Part shown: piece by piece, positions 15,739 to 24,525 of the stretch | Layout: each line of letters begins with the position of its first letter | Numbering within the stretch: position 1 is the stretch's first letter | DNA from: Candidatus Kuenenia stuttgartensis | GTDB lineage: Bacteria > Planctomycetota > Planctomycetia > Planctomycetales > Planctomycetaceae | Assembly: GCA_945861465.1 (NCBI GenBank) | Contig: CAMAVB010000020.1 | Span: forward strand, 1-51,155 | Reading direction: 5' to 3' | Length of the DNA stretch: 51,155 nt | Made by a program: the position numbers and the translations under genes | The notes under the pieces: model-generated | The model's input: only the letters and a program-made list of their open reading frames with translations | What the model was told of the DNA's origin: nothing | Databases searched by the model: none

Positions 15739-16896
15739 ATGCTGTCCAGAAGAATCGTCCTTGGTGCCGCGCTCGGAGCGTTGGCTGTCTCATTGCAATG
15801 CAGTGCTGCAAGGGCTCAATACTATGGTGCTGGATGCTCCAGTTGTGGAACATCCATGGCCGCGCCGATTACTGCTGCAAGTTTCTGCACACCGATTCAA
15901 CCGCCGCAGACGACTTGTTATCAGACGGTTCCTGTGACGACCTACGCACAGGTCAAACAGACCGTTGAAGTGCCGCGTTACGAAACCGCGATGGAAGAAC
16001 GTGAATTTACGGTCTACCGTCCGGAGACGACAAGTCGTGAAGTTGACGTGCCGACGGTTTCATATCAGAACGTCGTCGAGAATCGCACGGTCAACCGCGA
16101 TATGGGCCGGTGGGTTACCAACTACCACGCTGTTTCCAAATGTGCTCCGTGTCAGGTCGATCCTCGACCGGGCGTGATGGGATGGATGAATCGCACGGGC
16201 TACTCGATGCGGACGGCCTTCGTGCCGAACTACACGACATCCCGCCAATATGTACCGAGCATGGTGACGTGCAACGTGCCTTCGGTACGTCAGGTGGCAG
16301 TTCAGGGAACACGTCGCGTCACCGTTCAGGAGACCAAAATGGTGGCCGAACGCAAGACGGAAAAAGTGTCCGTGCAGAAGCTGGTCATGCGGAAAGAAGA
16401 AGTGACTGTATTACGTCCGCAGACAGCGTATCGCACCGTTCCAATCGGGTCTTCAATGGCTTACGGCGGATATTACGGCGGCACACAAATGGCCTTCGGC
16501 TACCCGATCATCGACAGCACAACCCAGTCCGTACAGCGACCCTCTCCTGATAATGTCGGCGGCGGGCCATCACGCACTGCGACCAAGGAAAACTTCGAAG
16601 AAGACAAGCCGTACCCACGCAAAGAATCGGAAACCCCAGCGGATGGTACTTCATACGAACCCCCTGCCCGCGACGATGAACCGACAATTTTTCCTCCGTC
16701 AGTTCGCCGTGAATCCAGCAAAGAAGTTGTCCCGACAGTTCACCGCCGCTCGTCTTCAACTGCGACCGCCGATCAAACCGTCGATAGTAAGTCGTCCGGG
16801 TGGCGCGCCACACGGAAGTCCAGCGAACGAAGCATCTCACAGAATGATCTGACAAAGCCGTCCATCTCGATGGCCGACTCTGTCCGTGAACGGTAG
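15739..16896 (+). CDS. Exported Val/Tyr/Thr-rich surface protein of planctomycete type
   Basis: A protein of about 385 residues with a signal peptide (SRRIVLGAALGALAVSLQ...ARAQ). A Cys-containing stretch (GAGCSSCGTS, CAPC) is followed by repeated strand-like segments rich in V, T, Y, R and E: TVPVTTYAQVKQTVEVPRYE, REFTVYRPETTSREV, RRVTVQETKMVAERKTEKV and VTVLRPQTAYRTVP. These resemble the short extended repeats of planctomycete cell-surface proteins, though I cannot assign it firmly to the YTV family. The C-terminal third is polar, Ser/Pro/Arg-rich and probably disordered. GGGAAGAAG lies just before the chosen ATG. A strong intrinsic terminator follows 120 bp after the stop, so it is transcribed alone. 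Confidence 0.7.
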   Translation: MLSRRIVLGAALGALAVSLQCSAARAQYYGAGCSSCGTSMAAPITAASFCTPIQPPQTTCYQTVPVTTYAQVKQTVEVPRYETAMEEREFTVYRPETTSREVDVPTVSYQNVVENRTVNRDMGRWVTNYHAVSKCAPCQVDPRPGVMGWMNRTGYSMRTAFVPNYTTSRQYVPSMVTCNVPSVRQVAVQGTRRVTVQETKMVAERKTEKVSVQKLVMRKEEVTVLRPQTAYRTVPIGSSMAYGGYYGGTQMAFGYPIIDSTTQSVQRPSPDNVGGGPSRTATKENFEEDKPYPRKESETPADGTSYEPPARDDEPTIFPPSVRRESSKEVVPTVHRRSSSTATADQTVDSKSSGWRATRKSSERSISQNDLTKPSISMADSVRER

Positions 16897-17015
16897 TCGC
16901 CATCGCGGCGACGAATTGAAACCGGTGCTGTCTCCCCGGCTGCACTCATTGAATCCTTTCCCCTTCTCTCCCCTCCTCCCCCTCCTTTCTGGTTTAAGTT
17001 GATGCGTCCCCTCGC

Positions 17016-17047
17016 GGCACCGGTCTCATACCGGTGCCCTTTTTTTT
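17016..17047 (+). terminator. Intrinsic terminator after the surface protein gene
   Basis: GGCACCGG, loop TCTCATA, CCGGTGCC, then C and eight T. A classic Rho-independent terminator for rightward transcription. Confidence 0.9.
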
Positions 17048-17079
17048 GCGCTCAGAGTTGATGGTTCCCGCATTTTCTC

Positions 17080-17331
17080 GTGCTCGTGCTCAGTGAAACG
17101 GTACTCGTACTCCTACTCGAATCGATAATGATGCACGAACCGATTTTCGAATACGAACGACGTGACGCTTTTCGCCTATCTTTCGATTACGTCCCTTCAT
17201 CGTGCCGTTTCAATGCTCACTCGGCTGATCCAGAGGACGGACAGCGTGGCGGAGGGTTCATTCGAGCTCGAGTACCGCAAAGCTGAGTACGAGTACCGCA
17301 AAGCTGAGTACGAGTCCGAGTACGAAGAACT
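17080..17331. repeat. Inverted arrays of GAGTAC-type hexamers
   Basis: The left arm (about 17080-17126) holds CTCGTGCTCGTGCTCAGTGA and CGGTACTCGTACTC. The right arm (about 17265-17331) holds two direct copies of GAGTACCGCAAAGCTGAGTAC (21 bp), then GAGTCCGAGTACGAA, which is the complement of the left arm with one extra unit. About 140 bp separate them, with a smaller TTCGAATACGAACG motif in the loop. No gene is supported in 16897-17365. Confidence 0.75.
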
Positions 17332-17365
17332 CCCGAACGCCATGATGGACATGAACGTCATTCGG

Positions 17366-19561
17366 CTACGGCCTAGGCGACCCTATTCCCGGCGCACCTG
17401 GTGCCGCTGGCCCTCCCGGAACTCCTGGTCCACCAGGCACTCCTGGTCCGCCCGGGAATCCTGGTCCGCCTGGCACTCCAGGTCCGCCTGGCCCCATCGG
17501 CATTGCTCCCTGGAGGATTGCCGGGTTGTCCTTCAGAATACTGACGAGCTGGCCGGGAATCGTGAGAGAGATGGTGGCGACTGATCCGCTGTGTGATGCC
17601 GCAAGACTGCTGACCATTCGGTTCACTGGTGCCTGCAGCGGCTGGGGAACCATCTGAGCACCGGCCAACGGATACATTTGTTTGGCCATCCCCAGCCCTT
17701 GATCGAGCGGTCCCTGAACTTGGACGGCTGCCTCAGGTTCTGTCAGATTCACCACGACTTTCAGATCTAGATTGCTGGCGAGATTCATGGTGATCGCCGC
17801 ACCGGCGATTTTCCCCCTTACCGCCTGCACAATTTGATTTAACACCGGCGGTGCCTCGGCCGGAGCGTCCGGAATGGATCCACTCATGCCGGCCAGCAGC
17901 GGGCCGGAGAACGCCATTACAAATGGATTGCCGTTTGAAACAAAGCTGAACTGTTCATTCGTCGCTTCGCCGACACCGTTTGTGATCGCCGTCTGAATCG
18001 CTTTTTCCACCCCAAATACATAGGTTCGCGCATCGACTGGGTACATCGCAACCTGCGGCTGGTTTGGTTGCTGACTGTCGATCAGGTAATACGGCTTTCC
18101 TTCGAAAGTCGACTCCACGCCTTTACTCGTTGCGATCATCGTCGCCAGCTCAATATCCTTGTTCGTTCGCAACACACTGATTGCATTTCCACCACCGAAC
18201 AAATTCTGCGCCATTGCCGTTGGATCCTGACCACTCGCCGCCAGCAATCCGACTTGCATCATTCCGGCCATGAAATTGCTGATGCCGGATGTCACTGATT
18301 CGATATCGTTTACGTCGAAGCCTGCCTGAGCCGACATATCGCTCATGGCTTTTTGAAACTCCGGCGTGTCCTTGACTGGTGCCAGGAAACCGCTGGCGAG
18401 GATATCGGCAGGTCGGGCGTACAAGACAAAATCCGCATCCGCTGGAAGGTATGAGGTGTCGATCGGCCCGCCGGTGGCACGAGAAGAGGCAGAACCGGGC
18501 ACGCCGGGCTTACCGCCGAGAAACGGGTTGCGCGACGCCGGGGCTGCAGGAGCTTCAGCCGTCGGAGTGACATCGGTCGTTGGTGCCGCCGCTGCAATAT
18601 CCGCCGCCGTTGGCGCATCGGCTGATGTCACCAGATCTGCGACTGGAGTCTTCGGAGCGTTCACACGCGCTGCGGCGTCTGCCTTGGCCTTGTTTTCCGC
18701 GATGATGGCCTCAGCCGCTTTCTGCTGGCGCGCCTCAGCTGCGGCTTGTTCGCGTTCTGCTGTCTCAGCCGCCGCCGCACTGGAGTCCGCGAGACGTTCT
18801 GCCTGTGACATGGAATCCAGGCGTTGAATGATCCGATGCGCAGCCTGACGGGAAACGACGTTTCCATTGATCTCGACCGTCGTCTGCTCTTCAATCATCT
18901 GCCGAATGCCGCCCTGCACATCGATCAATGCCAGATTGGCAAGTTGAATATCCTTTGCCGTTTTTTCGTGTGTCAGACCAACTTCAAACGCGAGTTTTGC
19001 GTCGTCCATCCGGCCCTGTTCCGCCAGCACGACTCCCCGCAGATAATACACGCGAGGATCTGTGCCGCCGTCATTGATGACGGCGTCAAATTTGGAAAGT
19101 GCGGTCTCCGCATCATGAGCCTTCCAGGCTGCGATGCCCTCACGGTACAACGCCTTGTTCGCTTCGGCTTTTGGATCCGACTTGAGTTTCGCACGAGCTT
19201 CCGCGCGGTACTTTTCAATCTTCGCCCGAGTTGCACCCTGAACATTTTCGAGTGCTCGATTGACCAGCCGCGTCGATGTCGTCTCGGATTCAAGTTTGGC
19301 GGCCTCCAGCAGATCCTGTTCGGAGTCGCTTCCCAACTGCTCAGAAATCAACGCGCGGTAATAGTACACGCGAGGGTCACGAGTGCCCGCTTCGATCATG
19401 TTCGTCAACTGACCCTGCGCCCCGTCGAGATCACCGGTTCGCCACGACTCCACGACCGCCGCCATCTGATCTGTGTTTGAGGGTTCAGCCGCTGACGCAG
19501 CCGACCACATGACGGCGCACAACAACAACACAAACCAACTCGGTCTAAAGTTTGATCTCAT
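17366..19561 (-). CDS. Exported TPR-containing protein with a collagen-like C-terminal tail
   Basis: A protein of about 731 residues with a signal peptide (SWFVLLLCAVMWSAASAA). Residues about 30-230 contain TPR-like units in two similar halves (DPRVYYYRALISEQLG and DPRVYYLRGVVLAEQG). A helical Glu/Ala-rich segment follows (AETAEREQAAAEARQQKAAE), then an Ala/Pro/Thr linker, a large domain (about 360-680; YLPADADFVLYARPADIL onward) of the kind that planctomycete exported proteins use repeatedly but whose role is unknown, and a tail of G-x-P triplets (GPGGPGVPGGPGFPGG). The ATG at 19561 is preferred to one 18 nt upstream because GGGAG sits before it. The tail resembles bacterial collagen-like repeats but is short. 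It ends in the hexamer repeat region. Confidence 0.7.
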   Translation of the reverse strand: MRSNFRPSWFVLLLCAVMWSAASAAEPSNTDQMAAVVESWRTGDLDGAQGQLTNMIEAGTRDPRVYYYRALISEQLGSDSEQDLLEAAKLESETTSTRLVNRALENVQGATRAKIEKYRAEARAKLKSDPKAEANKALYREGIAAWKAHDAETALSKFDAVINDGGTDPRVYYLRGVVLAEQGRMDDAKLAFEVGLTHEKTAKDIQLANLALIDVQGGIRQMIEEQTTVEINGNVVSRQAAHRIIQRLDSMSQAERLADSSAAAAETAEREQAAAEARQQKAAEAIIAENKAKADAAARVNAPKTPVADLVTSADAPTAADIAAAAPTTDVTPTAEAPAAPASRNPFLGGKPGVPGSASSRATGGPIDTSYLPADADFVLYARPADILASGFLAPVKDTPEFQKAMSDMSAQAGFDVNDIESVTSGISNFMAGMMQVGLLAASGQDPTAMAQNLFGGGNAISVLRTNKDIELATMIATSKGVESTFEGKPYYLIDSQQPNQPQVAMYPVDARTYVFGVEKAIQTAITNGVGEATNEQFSFVSNGNPFVMAFSGPLLAGMSGSIPDAPAEAPPVLNQIVQAVRGKIAGAAITMNLASNLDLKVVVNLTEPEAAVQVQGPLDQGLGMAKQMYPLAGAQMVPQPLQAPVNRMVSSLAASHSGSVATISLTIPGQLVSILKDNPAILQGAMPMGPGGPGVPGGPGFPGGPGVPGGPGVPGGPAAPGAPGIGSPRP

Positions 19562-19865
19562 GAAATCACTCCCACCCATCAGTTACGCAAACACGATCCG
19601 GCTGACATCATTTCACAGCATAACACAGGCTCTGACAATCTTTTGTCGATCATTTCGCCAAATTGCGAGGTTATTTCCGATCCGAAAACTGGCGTCGTTA
19701 CCTTACCGTCGAACGCCAAAAGCAGCGCAATGAGCAAGGTTTTACCAGACCGGCCAGTCCCCTTGGCGCGGCGATCCGTTGGGCGTGGACTGAAGACACT
19801 CAAACGGCGAGCTGAGTACGTCAGTGCCCGGATTCTTCCTGCAATCGCCACAAATCAGGGGATTT

Positions 19866-19948
19866 AGGACCGGCGGAGAAATTACTGACGTCTTCCGGAC
19901 GTGGGGCACGTTTGTAACGTGCCCGCACTTATTTCTGTCTCAGTCCTT
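19866..19948. repeat. GGCACG double-hairpin element, shortened copy
   Basis: The end AGGACCGGCGGAGAAATTAC and the other end (complement AAGGACTGAGACAGAAATAA) are present, but only one hairpin (GGGGCACGT/ACGTGCCC) remains in the middle. The rest of 19562-19865 has open frames on both strands but no recognisable protein; I do not call a gene. Confidence 0.7.
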
Positions 19949-20059
19949 CCTCATTTCGATTCACGAATCGACCGTCGTTCGTTTGACCCAAGCCAACGGC
20001 GAGATTTTCTCAACTGTTTCGACGCATGGGTGATATTCGGAGAACGAAGGATTCTGCTT

Positions 20060-20096
20060 AGCAAACGTTAAGGGTATTGTATTTCTGAGAAGAATT
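20060..20096. repeat. AGCAAACGTT...TTCTGAGAAGA conserved 37-mer (copy 1 of 3)
   Basis: The unit is AGCAAACGTT, ten variable bases, then TTGTNTTTCTGAGAAGATT. Other copies are at 29886-29921 and 45575-45610. Unlike the other families it is not a palindrome overall, though TTCTGAGAA is a small dyad. Confidence 0.6.
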
Positions 20097-20120
20097 CATG
20101 AGATCGCGCAACTGCGTTTT

Positions 20121-20292
20121 CGGCCCAACGGGCCATCCGTTCCAATAGCCTGGCCCAGCGGGCCAGGTCCAGGAACAGCACAAATCTCTTCAGGCCCAAC
20201 GGGCCGGACATTCGAAGCACTCCGGCGGCGAACTGCCGGCCCGTTGTGCCTCAGCGGTCGTTTGGGGCATTTTTCCTGGCCCGTTGGGGTTC
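20121..20292. repeat. GGCCCAACGGGCC cluster
   Basis: Short palindromic words based on GGCCCAACGGGCC recur at about 20122, 20150 (CTGGCCCAGCGGGCCAGG), 20192 and, inverted, 20237 and 20276 (GGCCCGTTG). Together they make several alternative hairpins. No gene is supported in this stretch. Confidence 0.6.
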
Positions 20293-20389
20293 AACGGATT
20301 TTGGATGGTTTTTCCTGAGGTGCGGCGGTGACCTGCGGTTTCACCGCAGGCCATCGCTCGCCGCTGCGCCGAGGCGATCGCAAGTCGGT

Positions 20390-20490
20390 AAGGACTGAGA
20401 CAGAAATAAGTGGGGCACGATTCCATCGTGCCGGGCACGTTAAAAACGTGCCCCACGTCCAAAAGACGACAGTTATTTCTGCGCCGGACC
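20390..20490. repeat. GGCACG double-hairpin element, full copy
   Basis: Ends: AAGGACTGAGACAGAAATAA on the left, and the complement of AGGTCCGGCGCAGAAATAAC on the right. Between them are hairpins GGCACGAT/ATCGTGCC and GGCACGTT/AACGTGCC inside outer arms GTGGGGCACG/CGTGCCCCAC. It is directly followed by a half copy of the related 12458-type element. Confidence 0.85.
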
Positions 20491-20560
20491 TAAGGACCGT
20501 TCGAGAAACAATTGACCGCATCCTCCTCTTCCCTGCGAAGGGGAGAGGGCGGGGTGATCA
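20491..20560. repeat. Half copy of the AGGACCG...AGAAA element, ending at a gene
   Basis: TAAGGACCGTTCGAGAAACA and the CCTCCTCTTCC...GGGGAGAGGGC core match 12458-12563. The right half is missing, and similarity stops at the 3' end of the 20558-20968 gene, whose TGA lies at the junction. Confidence 0.75.
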
Positions 20561-20968
20561 GTTCATCTGCAAAGCAGCGATCTGTTTGATTGCCTGGGCG
20601 GCCACCGCAGCGTCACCATGGCAGTGCTGAAGCAGTTCTTTTGCCGCCTGGAGCAGACTGATATTGATCGAACTTTCTGCCATTGGGGCAGACGCGACCG
20701 CAGTCGCTGGACGCCAGCCGAGAGGTCGACCAGCCTTCTTCTTTGCCGTACCGGGCTTCTTCTTCAATGTACGCGACAGGCCCATGCTTTTCCGGATGTT
20801 GGCATAGGAAACCTGACAGCTCTTATCATTGAATGTCTCTTTGGGAAACTTTTCCTTCAGCAATGTCATGACTTCCGGGCCCTTGATGCTGCTATTCGCT
20901 TCAATCATGGCTCGGATTTCCTGGGCTACAACAATTCCACTTTTCCCGGTGCCGCTTCGTTTCGCCAT
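20558..20968 (-). CDS. Small basic protein with HTH-like and AT-hook-like segments
   Basis: A protein of 136 residues. The N-terminal 60 residues look like a short helical DNA-binding domain (IRAMIEANSSIKGPEVMTLL, SCQVSYANIRKSMG), of a kind I have seen in several planctomycete small proteins. A basic linker KKKPGTAKKKAGRPLGW contains a GRP core like an AT-hook. The C-terminus is a helix (AAKELLQHCHGDAAVAAQAI). A nucleoid or regulatory role is inferred only from these segments. There are two possible starts, 20974 and 20968; AGGA lies 9 nt before the second, which is used here. It is divergent from the PSCyt1 gene across a 200 bp gap with a palindrome. Confidence 0.6.
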   Translation of the reverse strand: MAKRSGTGKSGIVVAQEIRAMIEANSSIKGPEVMTLLKEKFPKETFNDKSCQVSYANIRKSMGLSRTLKKKPGTAKKKAGRPLGWRPATAVASAPMAESSINISLLQAAKELLQHCHGDAAVAAQAIKQIAALQMN

Positions 20969-21006
20969 TGTCATTTATCCTTTACACTTAAAAGATTGTC
21001 CACTCC

Positions 21007-21051
21007 GTCGTTCCAAAACAATGCCTGACTCGCGCAGGCATTCGGAACGAC
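21007..21051. promoter_or_regulatory. Palindrome between two divergent genes, possible operator
   Basis: GTCGTTCC on the left and GGAACGAC on the right enclose a second pair ATGCCTG/CAGGCAT with a six-base loop. No second copy was seen in the window, so it may be a site for a regulator rather than a dispersed repeat. It lies 39 bp upstream of the 20968 start and 125 bp before the PSCyt1 gene. Confidence 0.4.
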
Positions 21052-21175
21052 TTGCAATTAGGATGTTCAGTAGCATTGCGATCTGCGGCTTTCAATCACC
21101 AGGCCCTGTATTTCCTGATAACTTCTCGCGGTTGCAAACATTTATCGCTCGTGTATTGACAAATGGAAGTTCCTA

Positions 21176-23998
21176 ATGCGATCTCAGACTTTCTACTTAC
21201 GACTTGTCTATGTCTTGTCATTTGTGCTGCATGTGGCGCATCAGGCGGAGGCTGATGAAAAGATTTCCTATCGCCGCCAGGTAGCACCCGTGCTGCAAAC
21301 GTATTGTCTTGGCTGCCATAATCGGACTGATGCAGAACAGGGACTGTCGCTGCAGTCCGCTGACGATATTCTGAAAGGCAGCGAACATGGGAAAATTCTG
21401 AATGCGGAAACGCCCGATGCTTCGCGGTTATGGAAAGTCCTGATTTCGAAAGACGACGACCATATGCCGCCTGCCGATCAGCCGCAACTGACGACGGGAG
21501 ATCTGAAAACCCTGCAGACGTGGCTTGCGGAAGGTGCCGCATTTGACAGCCGAGCGGCTGTCATGGCGGAATTACCGGACGTAAAAGTGTCGGCCGATGT
21601 CGTGCGAAACCCCGTACTTTCAATGGCAATTTCAAGAGACGGTTCCATGCTCGCCTTCGGACGATACAGGTCCGTTGAGATTCAATCAACTGGCACCAAC
21701 GTAATGTCTGGGCAGAACACGGTGGATGACGGGAAGGTCAACGACGTGCAGTTTTCTGCAGACGGGAAACGCATCCTGCTGGCCACAGGAGTTGCTGGAC
21801 TTTCGGGCCGCGCGATCGTGGTCGATCTTGCTCAACAAATGATCGTGCAGGAATTTGCCGGACACAATGATGTGGCTTACGCGGCCGTCTGGTCTCCGGA
21901 CCAGAAGATTGTAGCGACTGCGGGTTACGACCGACGTATTCTGCTGCACGATGCTGTTTCAGGAGCGCTCATCCGAGAATTGAATGGGCATAATGGAGCA
22001 ATCTTTGATCTGCAATTCAGCCCGGACGGGACGCTCCTCGCAAGTGCCAGTGCCGACGGGACAATCAAGGTCTGGCATGTGGCGACTGGCCAGCGTCTGG
22101 ATACGCTCAGTCAGCCGCAGGCCGAACAGTATTCTGTCCGTTTCAGCCCGGACGGAAACTCCATCTACGCCACTGGTGCTGACAATCGAATCCGCAAATG
22201 GAAACTGGTTTCCAGTGCGACACCGGTCATCAACCCGTTGCTCATTTCCCGCTTCGCTCATGAAGGTGTCATCACATCGCTGACGATGTCGGATGATGGA
22301 CGATTTCTGGCGACTGCTGAAGACAGCGGCATTCTGAAAATCTGGGATGCCAGTCGTGTGCTTGAAATCGATGCCCTCGATTTCAGCCATGACCGCGCCA
22401 CCTGTTTTGTATTTACTCCGGATGCCAGTGAACTGATCGTGGCGACCGTGAGTGGATCGCTGCGTCGAGTGCCGGTCCCCGACATTCCACCGGCAACTCC
22501 GGAATCTGCCGAAACCTCGCTGACAACTGCGCACGCAGACGATGTGCCGACTGAATCGGTGGCTGTCACCGAGACTGAACCGAACGAAATAGCGACACCG
22601 CAAATGGTGTCGATTCCGACGACAATCTCGGGCACAATACATTCTGAAGCGGTGACGCCCGATCAGGATGTGTTTAAGTTTCCGGCAGAAAAAGGCAGAT
22701 CGGTGATGTTCGAAGTGAAAGCCGCACGAGACAAATCGCCCTTGGATTCCTTTGTCGAAATCCTGCACGCAGATGGCACTTCCGTATGCCAGGTGCGACT
22801 GCAGGCCGTGCGTGATTCATACTTTACTTTTCGAGGCAAAGACTCTGACACGAGCGATGATTTTCGCATGTTCAACTGGCAGGAAATGGAACTGAACGAG
22901 TATCTGTATTCCGATGGTGAAGTTGTCAAGCTGTGGTTGTATCCGCGCGGCCCTGATTCGGGATATAAAGTCTATCCCGGCCTGGGAAATCGATTTACAT
23001 ATTTCGGAACAACGCCGACAGCACATGCCCTGCAGGCTCCCGCGTTTATTGTCGAAGCTCATCCCCCGGATGAAGTGCTGACGGCGACCGGTTTGCCGGA
23101 GTTTCCGATCTACTTTGAAAACGATGACGACCCGCTGCGACAGTGGGGCAGCGATTCGCGGCTGATGTTTGATCCCCCGGCTGATGGCAATTATCTGGTA
23201 CGAATTCGCGACGCGCGGGATTTTCAAGGGGCCGACTTCAAGTATCAATTGATGATCCGATCTCCGCAGCCTGATTTTTCGGTCGAGACCGGCGGAACGG
23301 ACGTTACCTTGTTTCCAGGCGTCGGACAGGAATTGAGTTTCAAAGCAACTCGCCTGGACGGCTATGACGGCCCGATTGAGATCATCGCGGAGAATCTGCC
23401 GGCAGGATTTTCATTCTCCGGGCCGATTGAAATCCAGGCTGAACAACTCCAGGCATTCGGGACGCTCATCGCGGAAAAAGACGCCGTCGTGCCAACGGAA
23501 GACGCCCTGAAGCAGATTCGATTTACCGCGAAAGCGAAGATTTCAGGACGCGATGTGACTCACGAAGCGGGCGGATTGAAGTCGTTATCAGTGGGTGCGC
23601 CCCCGAAAGTGATCGTGCGAATTCTGTCGTCGGAACAGCAGGCCGCAGGCACAGTCGAACAGACTCCGGAACTGACCGTCTGGGCAGGCGAAACGGTGCG
23701 TGCATTTCTGCGAGTGGAACGGCAAAATCACGACGGCCTGATCGAACTGGGCAAGGAAGACTCCGGACGCAACATGCCGCACGGGGTGTTTGTGGACAAC
23801 ATCGGACTCAACGGCCTGATGCTGCTCAGCGGTCAGACCGAACGCGAATTTTTCATCACGACGGCCGACTGGGTGCCCGAAACCAGCCGACTGTTCCATC
23901 TGAAATCCAACGTCGACGGAATTACCTCACTCCCCGTCATGCTGCACGTCCGCCATCGAACGGTACCAGGAGGCAGTCCCGATACTCCAGGACCGTGA
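21176..23998 (+). CDS. Planctomycete cytochrome (PSCyt1) fused to WD40 repeats
   Basis: A protein of 940 residues. A signal peptide (first ~27 residues) precedes a PSCyt1 domain with one c-type haem motif CLGCH (about residues 44-48) and the typical HMPPADQPQL tail. From about residue 140 to 430 come WD40 repeats (GHNDVAYAAVWSPDQ, HNGAIFDLQFSPDG, IKVWHVATGQ, ILKIWDASR) forming a beta-propeller. The remaining ~500 residues include a pre-peptidase-like C-terminal domain (TISGTIHSEAVTPDQDVFKF) and more beta-rich modules. In planctomycetes such proteins occur beside DUF1501 genes, as here, and are thought to be exported redox-linked proteins of unknown reaction. GGAAG precedes the ATG. Confidence 0.85.
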   Translation: MRSQTFYLRLVYVLSFVLHVAHQAEADEKISYRRQVAPVLQTYCLGCHNRTDAEQGLSLQSADDILKGSEHGKILNAETPDASRLWKVLISKDDDHMPPADQPQLTTGDLKTLQTWLAEGAAFDSRAAVMAELPDVKVSADVVRNPVLSMAISRDGSMLAFGRYRSVEIQSTGTNVMSGQNTVDDGKVNDVQFSADGKRILLATGVAGLSGRAIVVDLAQQMIVQEFAGHNDVAYAAVWSPDQKIVATAGYDRRILLHDAVSGALIRELNGHNGAIFDLQFSPDGTLLASASADGTIKVWHVATGQRLDTLSQPQAEQYSVRFSPDGNSIYATGADNRIRKWKLVSSATPVINPLLISRFAHEGVITSLTMSDDGRFLATAEDSGILKIWDASRVLEIDALDFSHDRATCFVFTPDASELIVATVSGSLRRVPVPDIPPATPESAETSLTTAHADDVPTESVAVTETEPNEIATPQMVSIPTTISGTIHSEAVTPDQDVFKFPAEKGRSVMFEVKAARDKSPLDSFVEILHADGTSVCQVRLQAVRDSYFTFRGKDSDTSDDFRMFNWQEMELNEYLYSDGEVVKLWLYPRGPDSGYKVYPGLGNRFTYFGTTPTAHALQAPAFIVEAHPPDEVLTATGLPEFPIYFENDDDPLRQWGSDSRLMFDPPADGNYLVRIRDARDFQGADFKYQLMIRSPQPDFSVETGGTDVTLFPGVGQELSFKATRLDGYDGPIEIIAENLPAGFSFSGPIEIQAEQLQAFGTLIAEKDAVVPTEDALKQIRFTAKAKISGRDVTHEAGGLKSLSVGAPPKVIVRILSSEQQAAGTVEQTPELTVWAGETVRAFLRVERQNHDGLIELGKEDSGRNMPHGVFVDNIGLNGLMLLSGQTEREFFITTADWVPETSRLFHLKSNVDGITSLPVMLHVRHRTVPGGSPDTPGP

Positions 23999-24030
23999 GC
24001 CGACAGACCCTAAATGACTATTGATTTAAT

Positions 24031-24120
24031 CTTGGCGCGGGCTTCGCCTGCAACCCAATTAGCCGCAGGGCGCTAGCCCCGGTTTGTGGTGCAAGAACCG
24101 GGGGCTAGCGCCCGGCGGCT
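24031..24120. repeat. Two short palindromes in the gap before DUF1501
   Basis: 24031-24058 is an inverted copy of the GGGTTGCGGGCGAAGC family. 24062-24120 has arms GGGCGCTAGCCCCGGTT and AACCGGGGGCTAGCGCCC, a near-perfect stem with a short loop; GGCTAGCGCC words recur at about 24140-24155. The rest of 23999-24525 shows no gene. Confidence 0.65.
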
Positions 24121-24525
24121 GATGAACCGACTAAATCAACATCCGGCTAGCGCCTTGCCGCTCACGAAAGTGGCGCTGTTCAATTACGTACGCCTTAAGA
24201 ATAAACGTCGGTTCACTCATCGGGAATCGAATCGCGGATAAAACAGTGTGCGACTTCGAAAACGAACGTAGGAGCGTGCATCTGAGGAAAATCGTGGGAT
24301 TCAACCCGGAACGGGTTTCACAACAGAGCCTGGGGTGCCGCGTTGCGACGCACCCCCGGTCCAGACTTTGTTTCCAAAACCTGACTCATCGGCAACACCC
24401 ATTGAAAAGTCTGCTCAGGGAATTCACCTCGAACACTTTCCATAGGTCTTGCTTCAGGGTAAGGTGACGACGGAAATTCATTGGTTCGGCAGGAATGAAG
24501 TCAGGGCACAACTCGGAAACACCGT

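Noticed and set aside
19579-19867. Overlapping open frames on both strands before the collagen-tailed gene
   Set aside because: Neither has a plausible start context or recognisable protein composition; the stretch borders repeats, and no domain could be named.
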